35,080 nucleotides of DNA from the NCBI GenBank assembly GCA_029882685.1, contig JAOUKH010000011.1:1-35080 (forward strand), given 5' to 3'. The notes beneath the pieces are model-generated. The model saw only the letters and a list, made by a program, of their open reading frames with translations. It had not been told where the DNA came from and ran no database searches. Shown here piece after piece: positions 24,711 to 33,738 of this stretch. The translations under genes were made by a program, and so were the position numbers. How positions within the stretch are numbered: the first letter of the stretch is position 1; each line of letters opens with the position of its first letter. The DNA is from Cyclobacteriaceae bacterium. GTDB taxonomy: Bacteria > Bacteroidota > Bacteroidia > Cytophagales > Cyclobacteriaceae.

Positions 24711-26288
24711 GTGCATAACAACTATTATTTCTTAAAACACCTAAGCAAAGAATTAGAAGAAAACCTTTTAGGCTATGAATTAATTGAAATTTTTAGTCAA
24801 AATAAGGACGAACTTATTTTGGGGTTTGTAGGTAATAATACTTCATTCTACATAAAAGCTCACTTACAATCCGATTTCTGCTGTCTTTATTTTACAGAAG
24901 AATTTCAACGTTCTAGAAAAAATTCTGTGAATTTATTTAAAGTGGCAATTCATAAAAAAGTAATTGCCATCCGACAATTCAAGAACGAACGGTGTTTTAG
25001 TGTTGAATTAGAGGAGAATTTTAGATTACTTTTCAAAATGCATGGAAATCGTTCTAATATTATCCTTTTTAATAAAAATACAGTTATCTCCTTGTTTAAA
25101 AACAGTCTGAAACAAGATTTAAGTATTAATATTGATGAACTAGACCGAGAAATTGATCAAAGTTTTAAAGCTTTCATACAACATGATTCCAATTATATAA
25201 AATTATTCCCCACATTTGGAAAATTGCCTGCACAGTATCTAAAAACAAACAACTATCTCTCCCTAGAACAGGATAAACAATGGGAATGTATACAAAATTT
25301 ACTGTCTGAGTTTAATAAATCTAATTATTATATCATTGAAAGTAATGGTATCATTACTTTATCGTTGATGAAAATGGGTGAAATCAAAGAAGAAGTACAA
25401 TCTCCAATTGAAGCCATCAATTCTTTTTACCTTAAATACATACGTACAAATCATTTTAATAAAGAAAAAAAACAAGCTATAGGCTATCTAGAAAAAAAGA
25501 AAAAACAAACTGAAAACTATATCATAAAAACCTCAAAAAAGCTCGAAGAAATTTTAAAAAGTACTAATCATGAGATATTAGCTAATATCATCATGGCAAA
25601 TTTACATCAAATTCCCCTTCATGTTAACAAGGTCTCTCTCACAAATTTTTATGATAATTCAGAAATTATCATCAAGTTAAATGCCAAACTAAGTCCTCAG
25701 AAAAATGCAGAAAACTATTATAGAAAATCAAAAAATCAAAAAATTGAAATTCAGAATTTAAAAGAAGCTATCTCCAAAAAAAATAAAAATATTTCTCTAT
25801 ACACCGAACGGTTAAACACCATTTCTTCTTGTGATAACATATCAGACCTTCGTAAATTATTGAAAGAAAAATCCTTTCAATCATCAAGCTCAAAAAACCA
25901 TAAAGAAATGCTTCCTTATCATAACCTAAGTTTCGATGGTTTTTCTATATGGATAGGGAAAAATGCAAAAAACAATGATGTTTTAACACAAAAATTAGCG
26001 TGGAAAGAAGACTTATGGCTACACGCCAAAGATGTAAGTGGGTCTCATGTGATCATTAAGCATCAATCAGGTAAAAACGTTCCTAAGCATGTAATAGAAA
26101 AAGCCGCCAAATGGGCGGCTTTTTATTCAAAGCGGAAAACTGAATCTTTATGTCCTGTAATAGTGACCCCTAAGAAATTTGTTCGGAAACCCAAAGGGTT
26201 ACCATCAGGGGCAGTTGTTGTAGATAAAGAAGAAGTAATATTAGTTACTCCCGAAAAACCTCCAACTACTCAACAACACTCATCTTAA
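24711..26288 (+). CDS. NFACT-family RNA-binding protein (RqcH-like)
   Basis: A 525-residue protein starting at GTG. It has an NFACT-N domain (about 1-170, with KMHGNRSNIILFN), a long coiled coil (about 245-390) and a C-terminal NFACT-R (DUF814) domain with DLWLHAKDVSGSHVII near 435. In bacteria, RqcH binds split 50S subunits carrying stalled peptides and adds C-terminal alanine tails. The D-R pair needed for tailing in RqcH seems to read E-R here (FKNERCF), so tailing is not certain. It is the last gene of the operon and overlaps pyk tail to tail by 23 bp. Confidence 0.85.
   Translation: MHNNYYFLKHLSKELEENLLGYELIEIFSQNKDELILGFVGNNTSFYIKAHLQSDFCCLYFTEEFQRSRKNSVNLFKVAIHKKVIAIRQFKNERCFSVELEENFRLLFKMHGNRSNIILFNKNTVISLFKNSLKQDLSINIDELDREIDQSFKAFIQHDSNYIKLFPTFGKLPAQYLKTNNYLSLEQDKQWECIQNLLSEFNKSNYYIIESNGIITLSLMKMGEIKEEVQSPIEAINSFYLKYIRTNHFNKEKKQAIGYLEKKKKQTENYIIKTSKKLEEILKSTNHEILANIIMANLHQIPLHVNKVSLTNFYDNSEIIIKLNAKLSPQKNAENYYRKSKNQKIEIQNLKEAISKKNKNISLYTERLNTISSCDNISDLRKLLKEKSFQSSSSKNHKEMLPYHNLSFDGFSIWIGKNAKNNDVLTQKLAWKEDLWLHAKDVSGSHVIIKHQSGKNVPKHVIEKAAKWAAFYSKRKTESLCPVIVTPKKFVRKPKGLPSGAVVVDKEEVILVTPEKPPTTQQHSS
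26098..26124. terminator. Terminator-like hairpin inside the NFACT gene, probably ending pyk transcripts
   Basis: AAAAAGCCGCC (26098-26108) and GGCGGCTTTTT (26114-26124) form a perfect 11-bp stem around AAATG. On either strand this is a GC-rich stem followed by T's, so it can act in both directions. It lies inside the coding sequence, about 165 bp before the NFACT stop and 140 bp beyond the end of the convergent pyk gene. It encodes EKAAKWAAF. It most likely serves leftward pyk transcription; translating ribosomes would prevent it from stopping the NFACT transcript. Confidence 0.6.
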
Positions 26289-27696
26289 CTGTGTTAGCTC
26301 TACCTTTAGCTCTTAATGGCATGCTTGCCGTATTAATAAGAACATCACCTTTAGATATATGCCCTGCTTCAACCAATATCCTTTCTATATCTGAAAGTGT
26401 ATCATCTGTTGAAACCTCCTTATCGTAATAAAAACCTCGCACACCCCATATCAAATTAATTGTTTTTAATAATGGTCGATTATGTGTAAAAATAAAAATA
26501 CCTGCTTTTGGTCTATTACTAGATAATTGAAAAGCCGTATAGCCTGAAAATGTCATTCCTGTAATCGCTTTTGCTTCAGTAGCTTTTGCTAAACGACAAG
26601 CCGAAAGAATTAATGTATCGTTATAATAATGTTCGGAATCGGGATTAGGTAAATCATGATTAAAATAGATGCGTTCATGTTTTTCTGTATTACTAATAGT
26701 ACGAACCATACTTTTTACTACCTCAACTGGATACTTACCTGCGGCAGTTTCGGCTGAAAGCATTACAGCATCAGCACCATCTAACACAGCATTAGCTACA
26801 TCATTAGTTTCCGCACGTGTAGGTCTAGCATTTTCAATCATGCTCTCCATCATTTGAGTAGCAATAATAACTGGCTTTGCAGCATCATTGCATTTACGAA
26901 CTAACTCTTTCTGCACCATAGGTACTTCTTCCATCACAATTTCAACACCTAAATCACCTCTAGCTACCATAATAGCATCAGAAGCTTCAATGATTTCATC
27001 TTCATTTTTTAAAGCTTCAGGTTTTTCTATTTTAGCAATTATTTTAGTTGACTTACCTCGTTTCTGTATTAACTCTCGTAAATACTTAATATCTTCTGCT
27101 TTACGAACAAATGAAAGAGCTACCCATTCAATATCGTTATCAAGACCAAATTCTAAATCCTTTTTATCTTTATCTGTAAGTGATGGAGCCGACACATTAG
27201 ACTGAGGTAAGTTTATCCCTTTTCTAGACTTAACTGGACCTCCATATACTACTTTAGTAAATACCTTGTCACCCTCTACCTTTGATACTCTTATTTCTAT
27301 TTTTCCATCATCTATTAATATCTTATCACCTGATTTTACATCTTTTGGTAAAGAAGTATATGTTGTACTAGCCAATTTTTGGTCACCAATAATATTTTCA
27401 GTAGTAATAATAAATTCATCTCCTTCTACTATTTTTACTCCATCCTTCATCTCTCCCAACCTAATTTTAGGCCCTTGTAAATCCTGAAGCATGGTAATGT
27501 TAGTGTTCAACTCCTCATTAATCTCCTTGATTAAATTAATTACTTTCTTGTGATCTTCGTGTGTCCCATGCGAAAAATTTAATCGAAATACATCCGCTCC
27601 TGCTTTGATTAACTTGGTGAGCATTTCTTTTGAGTTTGAAGCAGGCCCTACGGTAGCAATTACTTTGGTTTTATTAAAAACAATTTGTTCATCCAT
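26266..27696 (-). CDS. pyk: Pyruvate kinase
   Basis: A 476-residue glycolytic enzyme converting PEP and ADP to pyruvate and ATP. Visible motifs are RLNFSHGTHEDH from R38 (phosphate and metal binding), LQDLQGPKIRLG, the IIAKIEKPEAL active-site lysine signature and VARGDLGVEI. The next loop, PVIIATQMMESMI, carries substrate and nucleotide contacts. The C-terminal allosteric domain is full length. It overlaps the NFACT gene on the other strand and follows the IPExxxVDY gene by 3 bp. Confidence 0.96.
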   Translation of the reverse strand: MDEQIVFNKTKVIATVGPASNSKEMLTKLIKAGADVFRLNFSHGTHEDHKKVINLIKEINEELNTNITMLQDLQGPKIRLGEMKDGVKIVEGDEFIITTENIIGDQKLASTTYTSLPKDVKSGDKILIDDGKIEIRVSKVEGDKVFTKVVYGGPVKSRKGINLPQSNVSAPSLTDKDKKDLEFGLDNDIEWVALSFVRKAEDIKYLRELIQKRGKSTKIIAKIEKPEALKNEDEIIEASDAIMVARGDLGVEIVMEEVPMVQKELVRKCNDAAKPVIIATQMMESMIENARPTRAETNDVANAVLDGADAVMLSAETAAGKYPVEVVKSMVRTISNTEKHERIYFNHDLPNPDSEHYYNDTLILSACRLAKATEAKAITGMTFSGYTAFQLSSNRPKAGIFIFTHNRPLLKTINLIWGVRGFYYDKEVSTDDTLSDIERILVEAGHISKGDVLINTASMPLRAKGRANTVKMSVVE

Positions 27697-27699
27697 AAT

Positions 27700-28122
27700 T
27701 TAAAATATTAAGTTTTCCCTCGACCTCAATTTCATGATGTCCATTTTAGTGATAAATTCTAATCCTTTAATTTGTTTCAGTTTGTTTGTTAGATTCGTCA
27801 CTTCAATATCTTGCCCCTCTCTAAGAAGAAAAAAATCAAAATGTTTATGCTCTGGTATTAAAAAATCTTGTTGTTGCCCATCTTCTTTATATGCTTTATT
27901 ACTTAAAAGCTTCATAATAACTCCCTGTTCTTTATATTCAAAACAGCTTACTACCAATTTTTTTACTTCTTTAAAGTCTACTACAAAATCTTCTACTTTA
28001 TTTAAACTTACATTTAATGACTTATTTATATGCCACGCAAGCTTGTAGTCTTTATGTGAAGAAGTGATTCCAAAAAGATCGAAATCATAACTTACATTTG
28101 TCTTAAGTTTAATTTCTTTCAT
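27700..28122 (-). CDS. IPExxxVDY-family protein
   Basis: A 140-residue Bacteroidota-specific protein. The family motif appears as FLIPEHKHFDFFLL, with IPE followed by F-D-F in place of V-D-Y. It usually sits between pyk and acpP-fabF-rnc, as here, directly upstream of pyk and divergent from acpP. Function unknown. Confidence 0.8.
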   Translation of the reverse strand: MKEIKLKTNVSYDFDLFGITSSHKDYKLAWHINKSLNVSLNKVEDFVVDFKEVKKLVVSCFEYKEQGVIMKLLSNKAYKEDGQQQDFLIPEHKHFDFFLLREGQDIEVTNLTNKLKQIKGLEFITKMDIMKLRSRENLIF

Positions 28123-28156
28123 TGTGTGCTTTACACGCCAATTTACAATTCAAATA

Positions 28157-28164
28157 CAAAAATA
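28157..28164 (-). promoter_or_regulatory. Promoter -7 element (TATTTTTG) for the IPExxxVDY-pyk unit
   Basis: TATTTTTG on the minus strand, matching TAnnTTTG, 35 bp upstream of the start codon at 28122. Confidence 0.4.
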
Positions 28165-28221
28165 ATAATTACTTAGATGGATAGTGCTTTTTAGCAGATA
28201 AAATAACTTTAAAAAAATTGT

Positions 28222-28252
28222 TTGACATTATTAGTTTAAATGTATTTCTTTG
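28222..28252 (+). promoter_or_regulatory. acpP promoter
   Basis: TTGACA at 28222-28227 and TATTTCTTTG at 28243-28252 lie 32 bp upstream of the acpP start codon. They approximate the -33/-7 pair of Bacteroidota; the -7 element departs from TAnnTTTG by two extra bases. Confidence 0.5.
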
Positions 28253-28283
28253 CAGAGAATTTTAACTACTAAAAAGTAAAAAA

Positions 28284-28520
28284 ATGTCTGAAATTGCACA
28301 AAAAGTAAAGAGTATCATCATTGACAAGTTGGGAGTTGAAGAATCTGAAGTTACTCCTGAAGCAAGCTTTACGAACGATCTTGGAGCTGACTCTTTGGAT
28401 ACAGTTGAATTAATCATGGAATTCGAAAAGGAATTCAATATTTCTATTCCTGATGATCAAGCTGAAAACATTGGAACAGTAGGTCAGGCTATATCTTACC
28501 TAGAAGAAAACGTAAAATAA
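28284..28520 (+). CDS. acpP: Acyl carrier protein
   Basis: A 78-residue acidic protein that carries growing fatty acids on a phosphopantetheine arm at S37, in the conserved GADSLDT motif. It is first in the plus-strand run to fabF, rnc, nadE and lgt. Confidence 0.97.
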   Translation: MSEIAQKVKSIIIDKLGVEESEVTPEASFTNDLGADSLDTVELIMEFEKEFNISIPDDQAENIGTVGQAISYLEENVK

Positions 28521-28546
28521 ATTAATTTTTTCACATACTTCTTTTT

Positions 28547-29800
28547 ATGTCTTTAAGAAGAGTTGTAGTCACGGGAATTGGCGCATTAACGCCCATAGGA
28601 AATACTGCCGATGAATATTGGCAAGGACTTGCTAATGGCGTTAGTGGAGCTGACCGTATTACTCGATTTGATCCTGAGAAATTCAGGACAAAATTTGCCT
28701 GCGAAATTAAAAATTTTGATGCTACTGAATATTTAGATCGAAAGGAGGCTCGTAAAATGGATCCTTTCACCCAATATGCCATGGTTACAACCGATGAGGC
28801 TATAAAAAATTCTGGGTTAGATTTAGAAAAAATAGATTTAGATAGAGCTGGAGTTATTTGGGGGTCTGGAATAGGAGGCATCAATACTTTTCAAGATGAG
28901 GTAGAGGGCTTTTTTAAGAATGATCGTAATCCTCGTTTTAATCCTTTTTTCATCCCTAAAATGATTTCGGATATAAGTGCGGGGCATATTTCTATTAAAT
29001 ATGGTTTCAGGGGCCCTAATTTTGTAACTGTGTCCGCATGCGCTTCAGCTACAAATGCTATTATTGATAGTCTGAATTACATTAGATTGGGACATATGGA
29101 CATTGCCATAACTGGTGGTTCCGAAGCATCTGTGAATGAAGCTGGACTTGGAGGATTTAACGCCATGAAAGCTCTTTCTGAAAGAAATGATTCTCCTGAA
29201 ACTGCATCGAGACCATTCGATAAAGAAAGAGATGGGTTTGTACTGGGCGAAGGCTCTGCAGCTATAATCTTAGAAGAATATGAACATGCCAAAGCTAGAG
29301 GAGCAAAAATTTATGCTGAACTCATTGGTGGAGGTATGTCAGCAGATGCGCATCATATTACAGCACCACATCCAGAAGGTCTTGGTGCTTATAACGTTAT
29401 GAAAAATGCCATGCGTGATGCCAATATTAAACCAGAAGAAGTTGATTACATCAATGTTCATGGTACTTCTACCCCATTAGGCGATGCTGGAGAAGCAAAA
29501 GCTATTATGAAAGTTTTTGGCGAACATGCCTATAAACTTAATATTAGTTCAACAAAATCAATGACTGGTCATTTATTAGGAGCCGCTGGAGCTATTGAAG
29601 CTGCTGCATGTATTATGGCTATTAATAATGGAGTTGTGCCCCCAACCATTAATCATTTTACTGATGATGACACACTAGATCCAAAACTTAACTTCACTTT
29701 TAACAAAGCACAAAAACGCAATGTAAACGTGGCATTAAGTAATACATTTGGGTTTGGAGGACACAATACTTCAATAATTTTCAGAAAACTTGAAGAGTAG
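28547..29800 (+). CDS. fabF: 3-oxoacyl-ACP synthase II
   Basis: A 417-residue elongating condensing enzyme of fatty-acid synthesis. The catalytic triad is complete: C165 in TVSACASATN, H305 in VHGTSTPLGD and H342 in SMTGHLLGAAG. It follows acpP by 26 bp and overlaps the rnc start by one base. Confidence 0.96.
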   Translation: MSLRRVVVTGIGALTPIGNTADEYWQGLANGVSGADRITRFDPEKFRTKFACEIKNFDATEYLDRKEARKMDPFTQYAMVTTDEAIKNSGLDLEKIDLDRAGVIWGSGIGGINTFQDEVEGFFKNDRNPRFNPFFIPKMISDISAGHISIKYGFRGPNFVTVSACASATNAIIDSLNYIRLGHMDIAITGGSEASVNEAGLGGFNAMKALSERNDSPETASRPFDKERDGFVLGEGSAAIILEEYEHAKARGAKIYAELIGGGMSADAHHITAPHPEGLGAYNVMKNAMRDANIKPEEVDYINVHGTSTPLGDAGEAKAIMKVFGEHAYKLNISSTKSMTGHLLGAAGAIEAAACIMAINNGVVPPTINHFTDDDTLDPKLNFTFNKAQKRNVNVALSNTFGFGGHNTSIIFRKLEE

Positions 29801-30543
29801 TGATTCGTGCATTATTAAGGCACTTCATTAATTTTTTCAGAATATTTTCGGAACAAGAAAAAAAACTTATCGCATCCATAAAGTCGATGGTAGGTGTAAA
29901 ACCACTTAACATCGAACTTTATGTTTTAGCCACTAGTCATCGTTCTGTAGCTAAAACTAATTCGGGTGGTATAAAAGATTCTAATGAACGATTAGAGTTT
30001 TTGGGGGATGCCATTTTAGGATCTGTTGTAGCAGAATATCTTTTTAAAAAATTTCCTTTTAAAGATGAAGGAGTACTTACCGAAACCCGTTCTAAAATTG
30101 TAAATAGAGAATCATTAAATCTATTGGCAAAAAAAATTGGCATTAATGCGATTATCTCTATCGAAAATAATCGTTACTCCAGATCACATAAGTCAATTTA
30201 TGGAAACACCCTTGAAGCAGTAATAGGAGCCGTATATATTGATAGAGGCTATCAATTTTGCAAAAAATTTATAATTAAAAAATTACTTATTCCACATTTC
30301 GATTTGGAAGAATTAATTGATACAGACTCTAATTTTAAAAGTATAGTAATTGAATGGGCACAAAAAGAAAGTAAATCACTAAACTTTGTAATTGACAAAA
30401 TAATAACGAAAGGGAATTTCAAAGAATTTACTGCACATGTAATCGTTGAAGACGAAGTAGTAGGAGAAGGTCATGGCTCTAGTAAAAAAAGAGCTGAACA
30501 AGCTGCTGCTTCCAAAGCATGTGAAAAATTGACATTATTATAA
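29800..30543 (+). CDS. rnc: Ribonuclease III
   Basis: A 247-residue double-strand-specific endonuclease for rRNA and mRNA processing. The signature ERLEFLGDA at 63-71 holds E66 and D70; NTLEAVIGAVYID at about 136-148 holds the second catalytic pair (E139). A dsRNA-binding domain covers about 178-246, with the GSSKKRAEQAAA end. The start is GTG, overlapping the end of fabF by one base; the end overlaps nadE by one base. Confidence 0.95.
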   Translation: MIRALLRHFINFFRIFSEQEKKLIASIKSMVGVKPLNIELYVLATSHRSVAKTNSGGIKDSNERLEFLGDAILGSVVAEYLFKKFPFKDEGVLTETRSKIVNRESLNLLAKKIGINAIISIENNRYSRSHKSIYGNTLEAVIGAVYIDRGYQFCKKFIIKKLLIPHFDLEELIDTDSNFKSIVIEWAQKESKSLNFVIDKIITKGNFKEFTAHVIVEDEVVGEGHGSSKKRAEQAAASKACEKLTLL

Positions 30544-32408
30544 TGGGCAGGACATTAAAAATTGCTGGAGCAGCACTCAATCAAACCCCTATTGATTGGG
30601 ATAATAACCTGAATAACATTTCTAGTGCTATCCTAGAAGCACAGCAACAAAATATTGAATTGTTGTGTTTTAATGAACTTACCATTACAGGATATGGATG
30701 CGAAGATTTATTTTTGAGTGATTGGATACCAAAAAAAGCTCTTCAAATACTTGATGAAATAATACCACTATGCCATAACATTACTGTATGTGTAGGGTTA
30801 CCCATTAGATTAAACAATAAGGTATATAATTGTGTTGCTGTTATTCAAAATAAAAAATTATTGGGGTTTACCGCAAAACAAAATTTACCTTCTGATGGTG
30901 TTCATTATGAATACCGTTGGTTTACCCCATGGCCACAAGACGCAATACAATCATTCGAATATTCAGGTAATAATTATGATATAGGAGATGTTATTTACAA
31001 CATAAATGGCGTGAAAACGGGATTTGAAATATGTGAGGATGCTTGGGTAAATGATCGTCCTGCTTGCAATCTAATTGAAAGAGACGTTGAATTGATATTA
31101 AACCTGAGTGCTAGCCATTTTTCGTTTGGGAAGCCTGAAAATAGAAAAATTCTTTTTACTGAGTCTTCAAAAAAATTTAATTGTACTTATCTGTTTGTTA
31201 ACCTTCTTGGCAACGAAGCTGGGAAAATGATATACGATGGCCAAATTTTGATTGCTAAAGAAGGTGAACTTCTTGCTACTAATGAATTATTATCATTCAA
31301 CAGCTACTCATTAGTAGCAACAACTGTTGATTTTGAAGATGATAATAGTAATCAATCCCAAATATCTGGACTATCTAAAAACGAAGAATTTGCAAAAGCA
31401 GCATCACTAGGACTTTACGATTATCTTCGGAAAAGCAAAAGTAAAGGCTTCGTGATTTCATTAAGTGGTGGTGCAGATTCAGCTACTTGTACCATTTTAG
31501 TAGCGCACATGATCAAAACAGGAATTAATACGCTTGGTGCCAATAGATTTTTAAAAGCTATAGGAAGAACGGACATTGAAATAACAGATGATCTTTCCAT
31601 AGAGGCAACTGAAAAAAAAATAACTGCACAACTTCTTACCTGTGCCTATCAAGGAACAATAAATTCGTCATCTACTACTTTTAATGCAGCTAAAAAACTA
31701 TCAGAATCACTAGGTGCAACATTTCATCATTGGACAATAGACGAGGCTGTAAGTATCTACACAGAAAAGATTGAAAATGCTCTGGGAAGAAAATTAAGCT
31801 GGGAAAAAGATGATTTATCTCTCCAAAATATTCAGGCACGTTCCCGTTCTCCTATTATTTGGATGTTGACAAATATTGAAAATAAACTTTTAATCACCAC
31901 TTCTAACCGCAGTGAAGGTGATGTAGGATATGCCACTATGGATGGTGATACAAGTGGAAGTATAGCACCCATTGCTGGTGTAGATAAACCATTTATACGT
32001 GAATGGTTAGTTTGGGCTGAGCAAAAGTTAGGGTACACTGGTCTAAACTTAGTTAACCAACAAGCTCCTACAGCAGAATTGCGACCTTCAGAACACACTC
32101 AAACGGATGAAGATGATTTAATGCCATACACCATAATGGTAGAAATTGAAAAATTGGCGATTGGTAATCATCAAAGTCCAATTGAAGTTTTTAATAAACT
32201 AAAAGATAAAAACTTAACTTCTTCACAGCAACTTGTGCAATACATTCAAAAATTCTATCGCCTTTGGTCTAGAAACCAATGGAAAAGAGAACGCACTGCT
32301 CCCGCTTTTCATTTAGATGATTTTAGTGTAGACCCTAAATCATGGTGTAGGTTTCCTATTCTATCAGGAAATTTTGAAGAGGAATTGAAAGAGTTACTAA
32401 CCATTTAG
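30543..32408 (+). CDS. nadE: Glutamine-dependent NAD+ synthetase
   Basis: A 621-residue two-domain enzyme that amidates nicotinic acid adenine dinucleotide. The N-terminal nitrilase-type glutaminase has E45, K112 and C164 (FEICEDAW). The C-terminal synthetase has the PP-loop SLSGGADSA at 306-314 and STSNRSEGDVGYATMDGD-type downstream contacts (seen as TTSNRSEGDVGYATM). Full length for the glutaminase-fused form. Confidence 0.95.
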   Translation: MGRTLKIAGAALNQTPIDWDNNLNNISSAILEAQQQNIELLCFNELTITGYGCEDLFLSDWIPKKALQILDEIIPLCHNITVCVGLPIRLNNKVYNCVAVIQNKKLLGFTAKQNLPSDGVHYEYRWFTPWPQDAIQSFEYSGNNYDIGDVIYNINGVKTGFEICEDAWVNDRPACNLIERDVELILNLSASHFSFGKPENRKILFTESSKKFNCTYLFVNLLGNEAGKMIYDGQILIAKEGELLATNELLSFNSYSLVATTVDFEDDNSNQSQISGLSKNEEFAKAASLGLYDYLRKSKSKGFVISLSGGADSATCTILVAHMIKTGINTLGANRFLKAIGRTDIEITDDLSIEATEKKITAQLLTCAYQGTINSSSTTFNAAKKLSESLGATFHHWTIDEAVSIYTEKIENALGRKLSWEKDDLSLQNIQARSRSPIIWMLTNIENKLLITTSNRSEGDVGYATMDGDTSGSIAPIAGVDKPFIREWLVWAEQKLGYTGLNLVNQQAPTAELRPSEHTQTDEDDLMPYTIMVEIEKLAIGNHQSPIEVFNKLKDKNLTSSQQLVQYIQKFYRLWSRNQWKRERTAPAFHLDDFSVDPKSWCRFPILSGNFEEELKELLTI

Positions 32409-32497
32409 GAATCGAAAAAATAATAAAACAGCTACCGTTTGTTTCTTTTTCCGATTGATTCCGGCATATTTGAACCTTATAATTTTTAGAAATAGAT

Positions 32498-33649
32498 ATG
32501 AGCTTTATTATTTGGAATGTTGACCCACAAATTGTTTCATTCTTGGTCGTGAGATGGTATGGATTATTGTTTGCCATGGGGTTTATTGTCAGTCAGCAAA
32601 TATTATATTACGTCTATCGCAAAGAAGGAAAAGATGAAAAAGATGTTGATACATTAACAATATTCATGATTATAGCCACAATAATTGGTGCTAGACTTGG
32701 TCATGTATTTTTCTATGAGCCTCATATGCTATTAGAAAGACCTTTAGAAGTGTTTTCACCTATTCAATTTTATCCAGAATTTAAGATTGTAGGACTACGA
32801 GGGCTGGCAAGCCATGGCGGTGGAATTGGCATATTAATAGCTCTTTGGCTTTATTCACGTTATGACATCACATTCAAAAAATGGAAGTTTAAAGCCACAA
32901 AAATTAAACGTAAAGGTCAAAATTACCTTCAAGTGCTAGACAGAGTAGCAATTGTTGTAGCTATTACTGCTTGTTTTATCCGGTTCGGAAATTTAATGAA
33001 TTCAGAAATTGTTGGTATTCCCACAGATATGAACCATGGTATAGTTTTCGCTAGAAATGTTTCAGAAAGTTTTACAGGAACTGGGTCTCCTATAGAAAAA
33101 ATCTCCTATTCAAAGGAGGATGGTGAGGTAAGTGAACAGGGATTTCGTCCTATACAAATGCATCTCACCTTCAAAAATGGTTACGATGAAGCTAAGATAA
33201 GAGGGTACATTGACGGACATTTTAAAAAAATGATCACAACCTACTCTTACATCTCGGATAATATTTATCAGGATTCTAATAAGCCAATGGTATATTCATT
33301 AGAGCAAAAAAGAGGGCTATTTACTGCACATGTAAATGTATTAGGTATATCCAGACATCCAGCACAACTCTATGAATCCATTTCTTCTTTTATTTTATTT
33401 ATAATTTTATTTTTGGTTTGGAATCAAAAAAGAGAAAATACAGTACCTGGTAGGGTATTTGGTATATTTCTTTCTGTTTTATTTGGCCTTCGATTTCTGT
33501 ACGAATTTTTGAAAGAAAATCAGGTTGCTTTTGAAGATAACCTACCATTAAACATGGGGCAATGGCTAAGTATTCCATTGATAATTGCAGGTGTTATTAT
33601 ACTAGTTCGTTCTTTTAGCTCTAAAGCAACACTCGAACATACCCAATGA
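32498..33649 (+). CDS. lgt: Prolipoprotein diacylglyceryl transferase with a large insertion
   Basis: An inner-membrane enzyme that attaches diacylglycerol to the lipobox cysteine of prolipoproteins. Family motifs are present: ARLGHVFFYEP, GLASHGGGIGI with H106, and RFGNLMNSEIVG with R162, N168 and E170. HPAQLYES is also present, followed by the last membrane helices. It has 383 residues against about 270-290 for most bacteria. The extra part, about 185-285, lies between the RFGNLMNSE motif and HPAQLYES and should face the periplasm. Longer forms of this kind are known in Bacteroidota. Confidence 0.93.
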   Translation: MSFIIWNVDPQIVSFLVVRWYGLLFAMGFIVSQQILYYVYRKEGKDEKDVDTLTIFMIIATIIGARLGHVFFYEPHMLLERPLEVFSPIQFYPEFKIVGLRGLASHGGGIGILIALWLYSRYDITFKKWKFKATKIKRKGQNYLQVLDRVAIVVAITACFIRFGNLMNSEIVGIPTDMNHGIVFARNVSESFTGTGSPIEKISYSKEDGEVSEQGFRPIQMHLTFKNGYDEAKIRGYIDGHFKKMITTYSYISDNIYQDSNKPMVYSLEQKRGLFTAHVNVLGISRHPAQLYESISSFILFIILFLVWNQKRENTVPGRVFGIFLSVLFGLRFLYEFLKENQVAFEDNLPLNMGQWLSIPLIIAGVIILVRSFSSKATLEHTQ

Positions 33650-33738
33650 TAGCAATCTCATTCATGTCATGATATTGAAATATGATGATGACTTTTTATT
33701 ATTATGAATATATGCATGAAACTTAATGGTATTGTGAA

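Noticed and set aside
26669-27487. Plus-strand frames of 62-105 codons
   Set aside because: Antisense shadows of pyk, which has all family motifs in the minus frame.
32409-32497. Possible hairpin between nadE and lgt (AATCG...CGATT with A and T runs)
   Set aside because: The stem is short, has a mismatch and a long loop; not enough for a terminator call.
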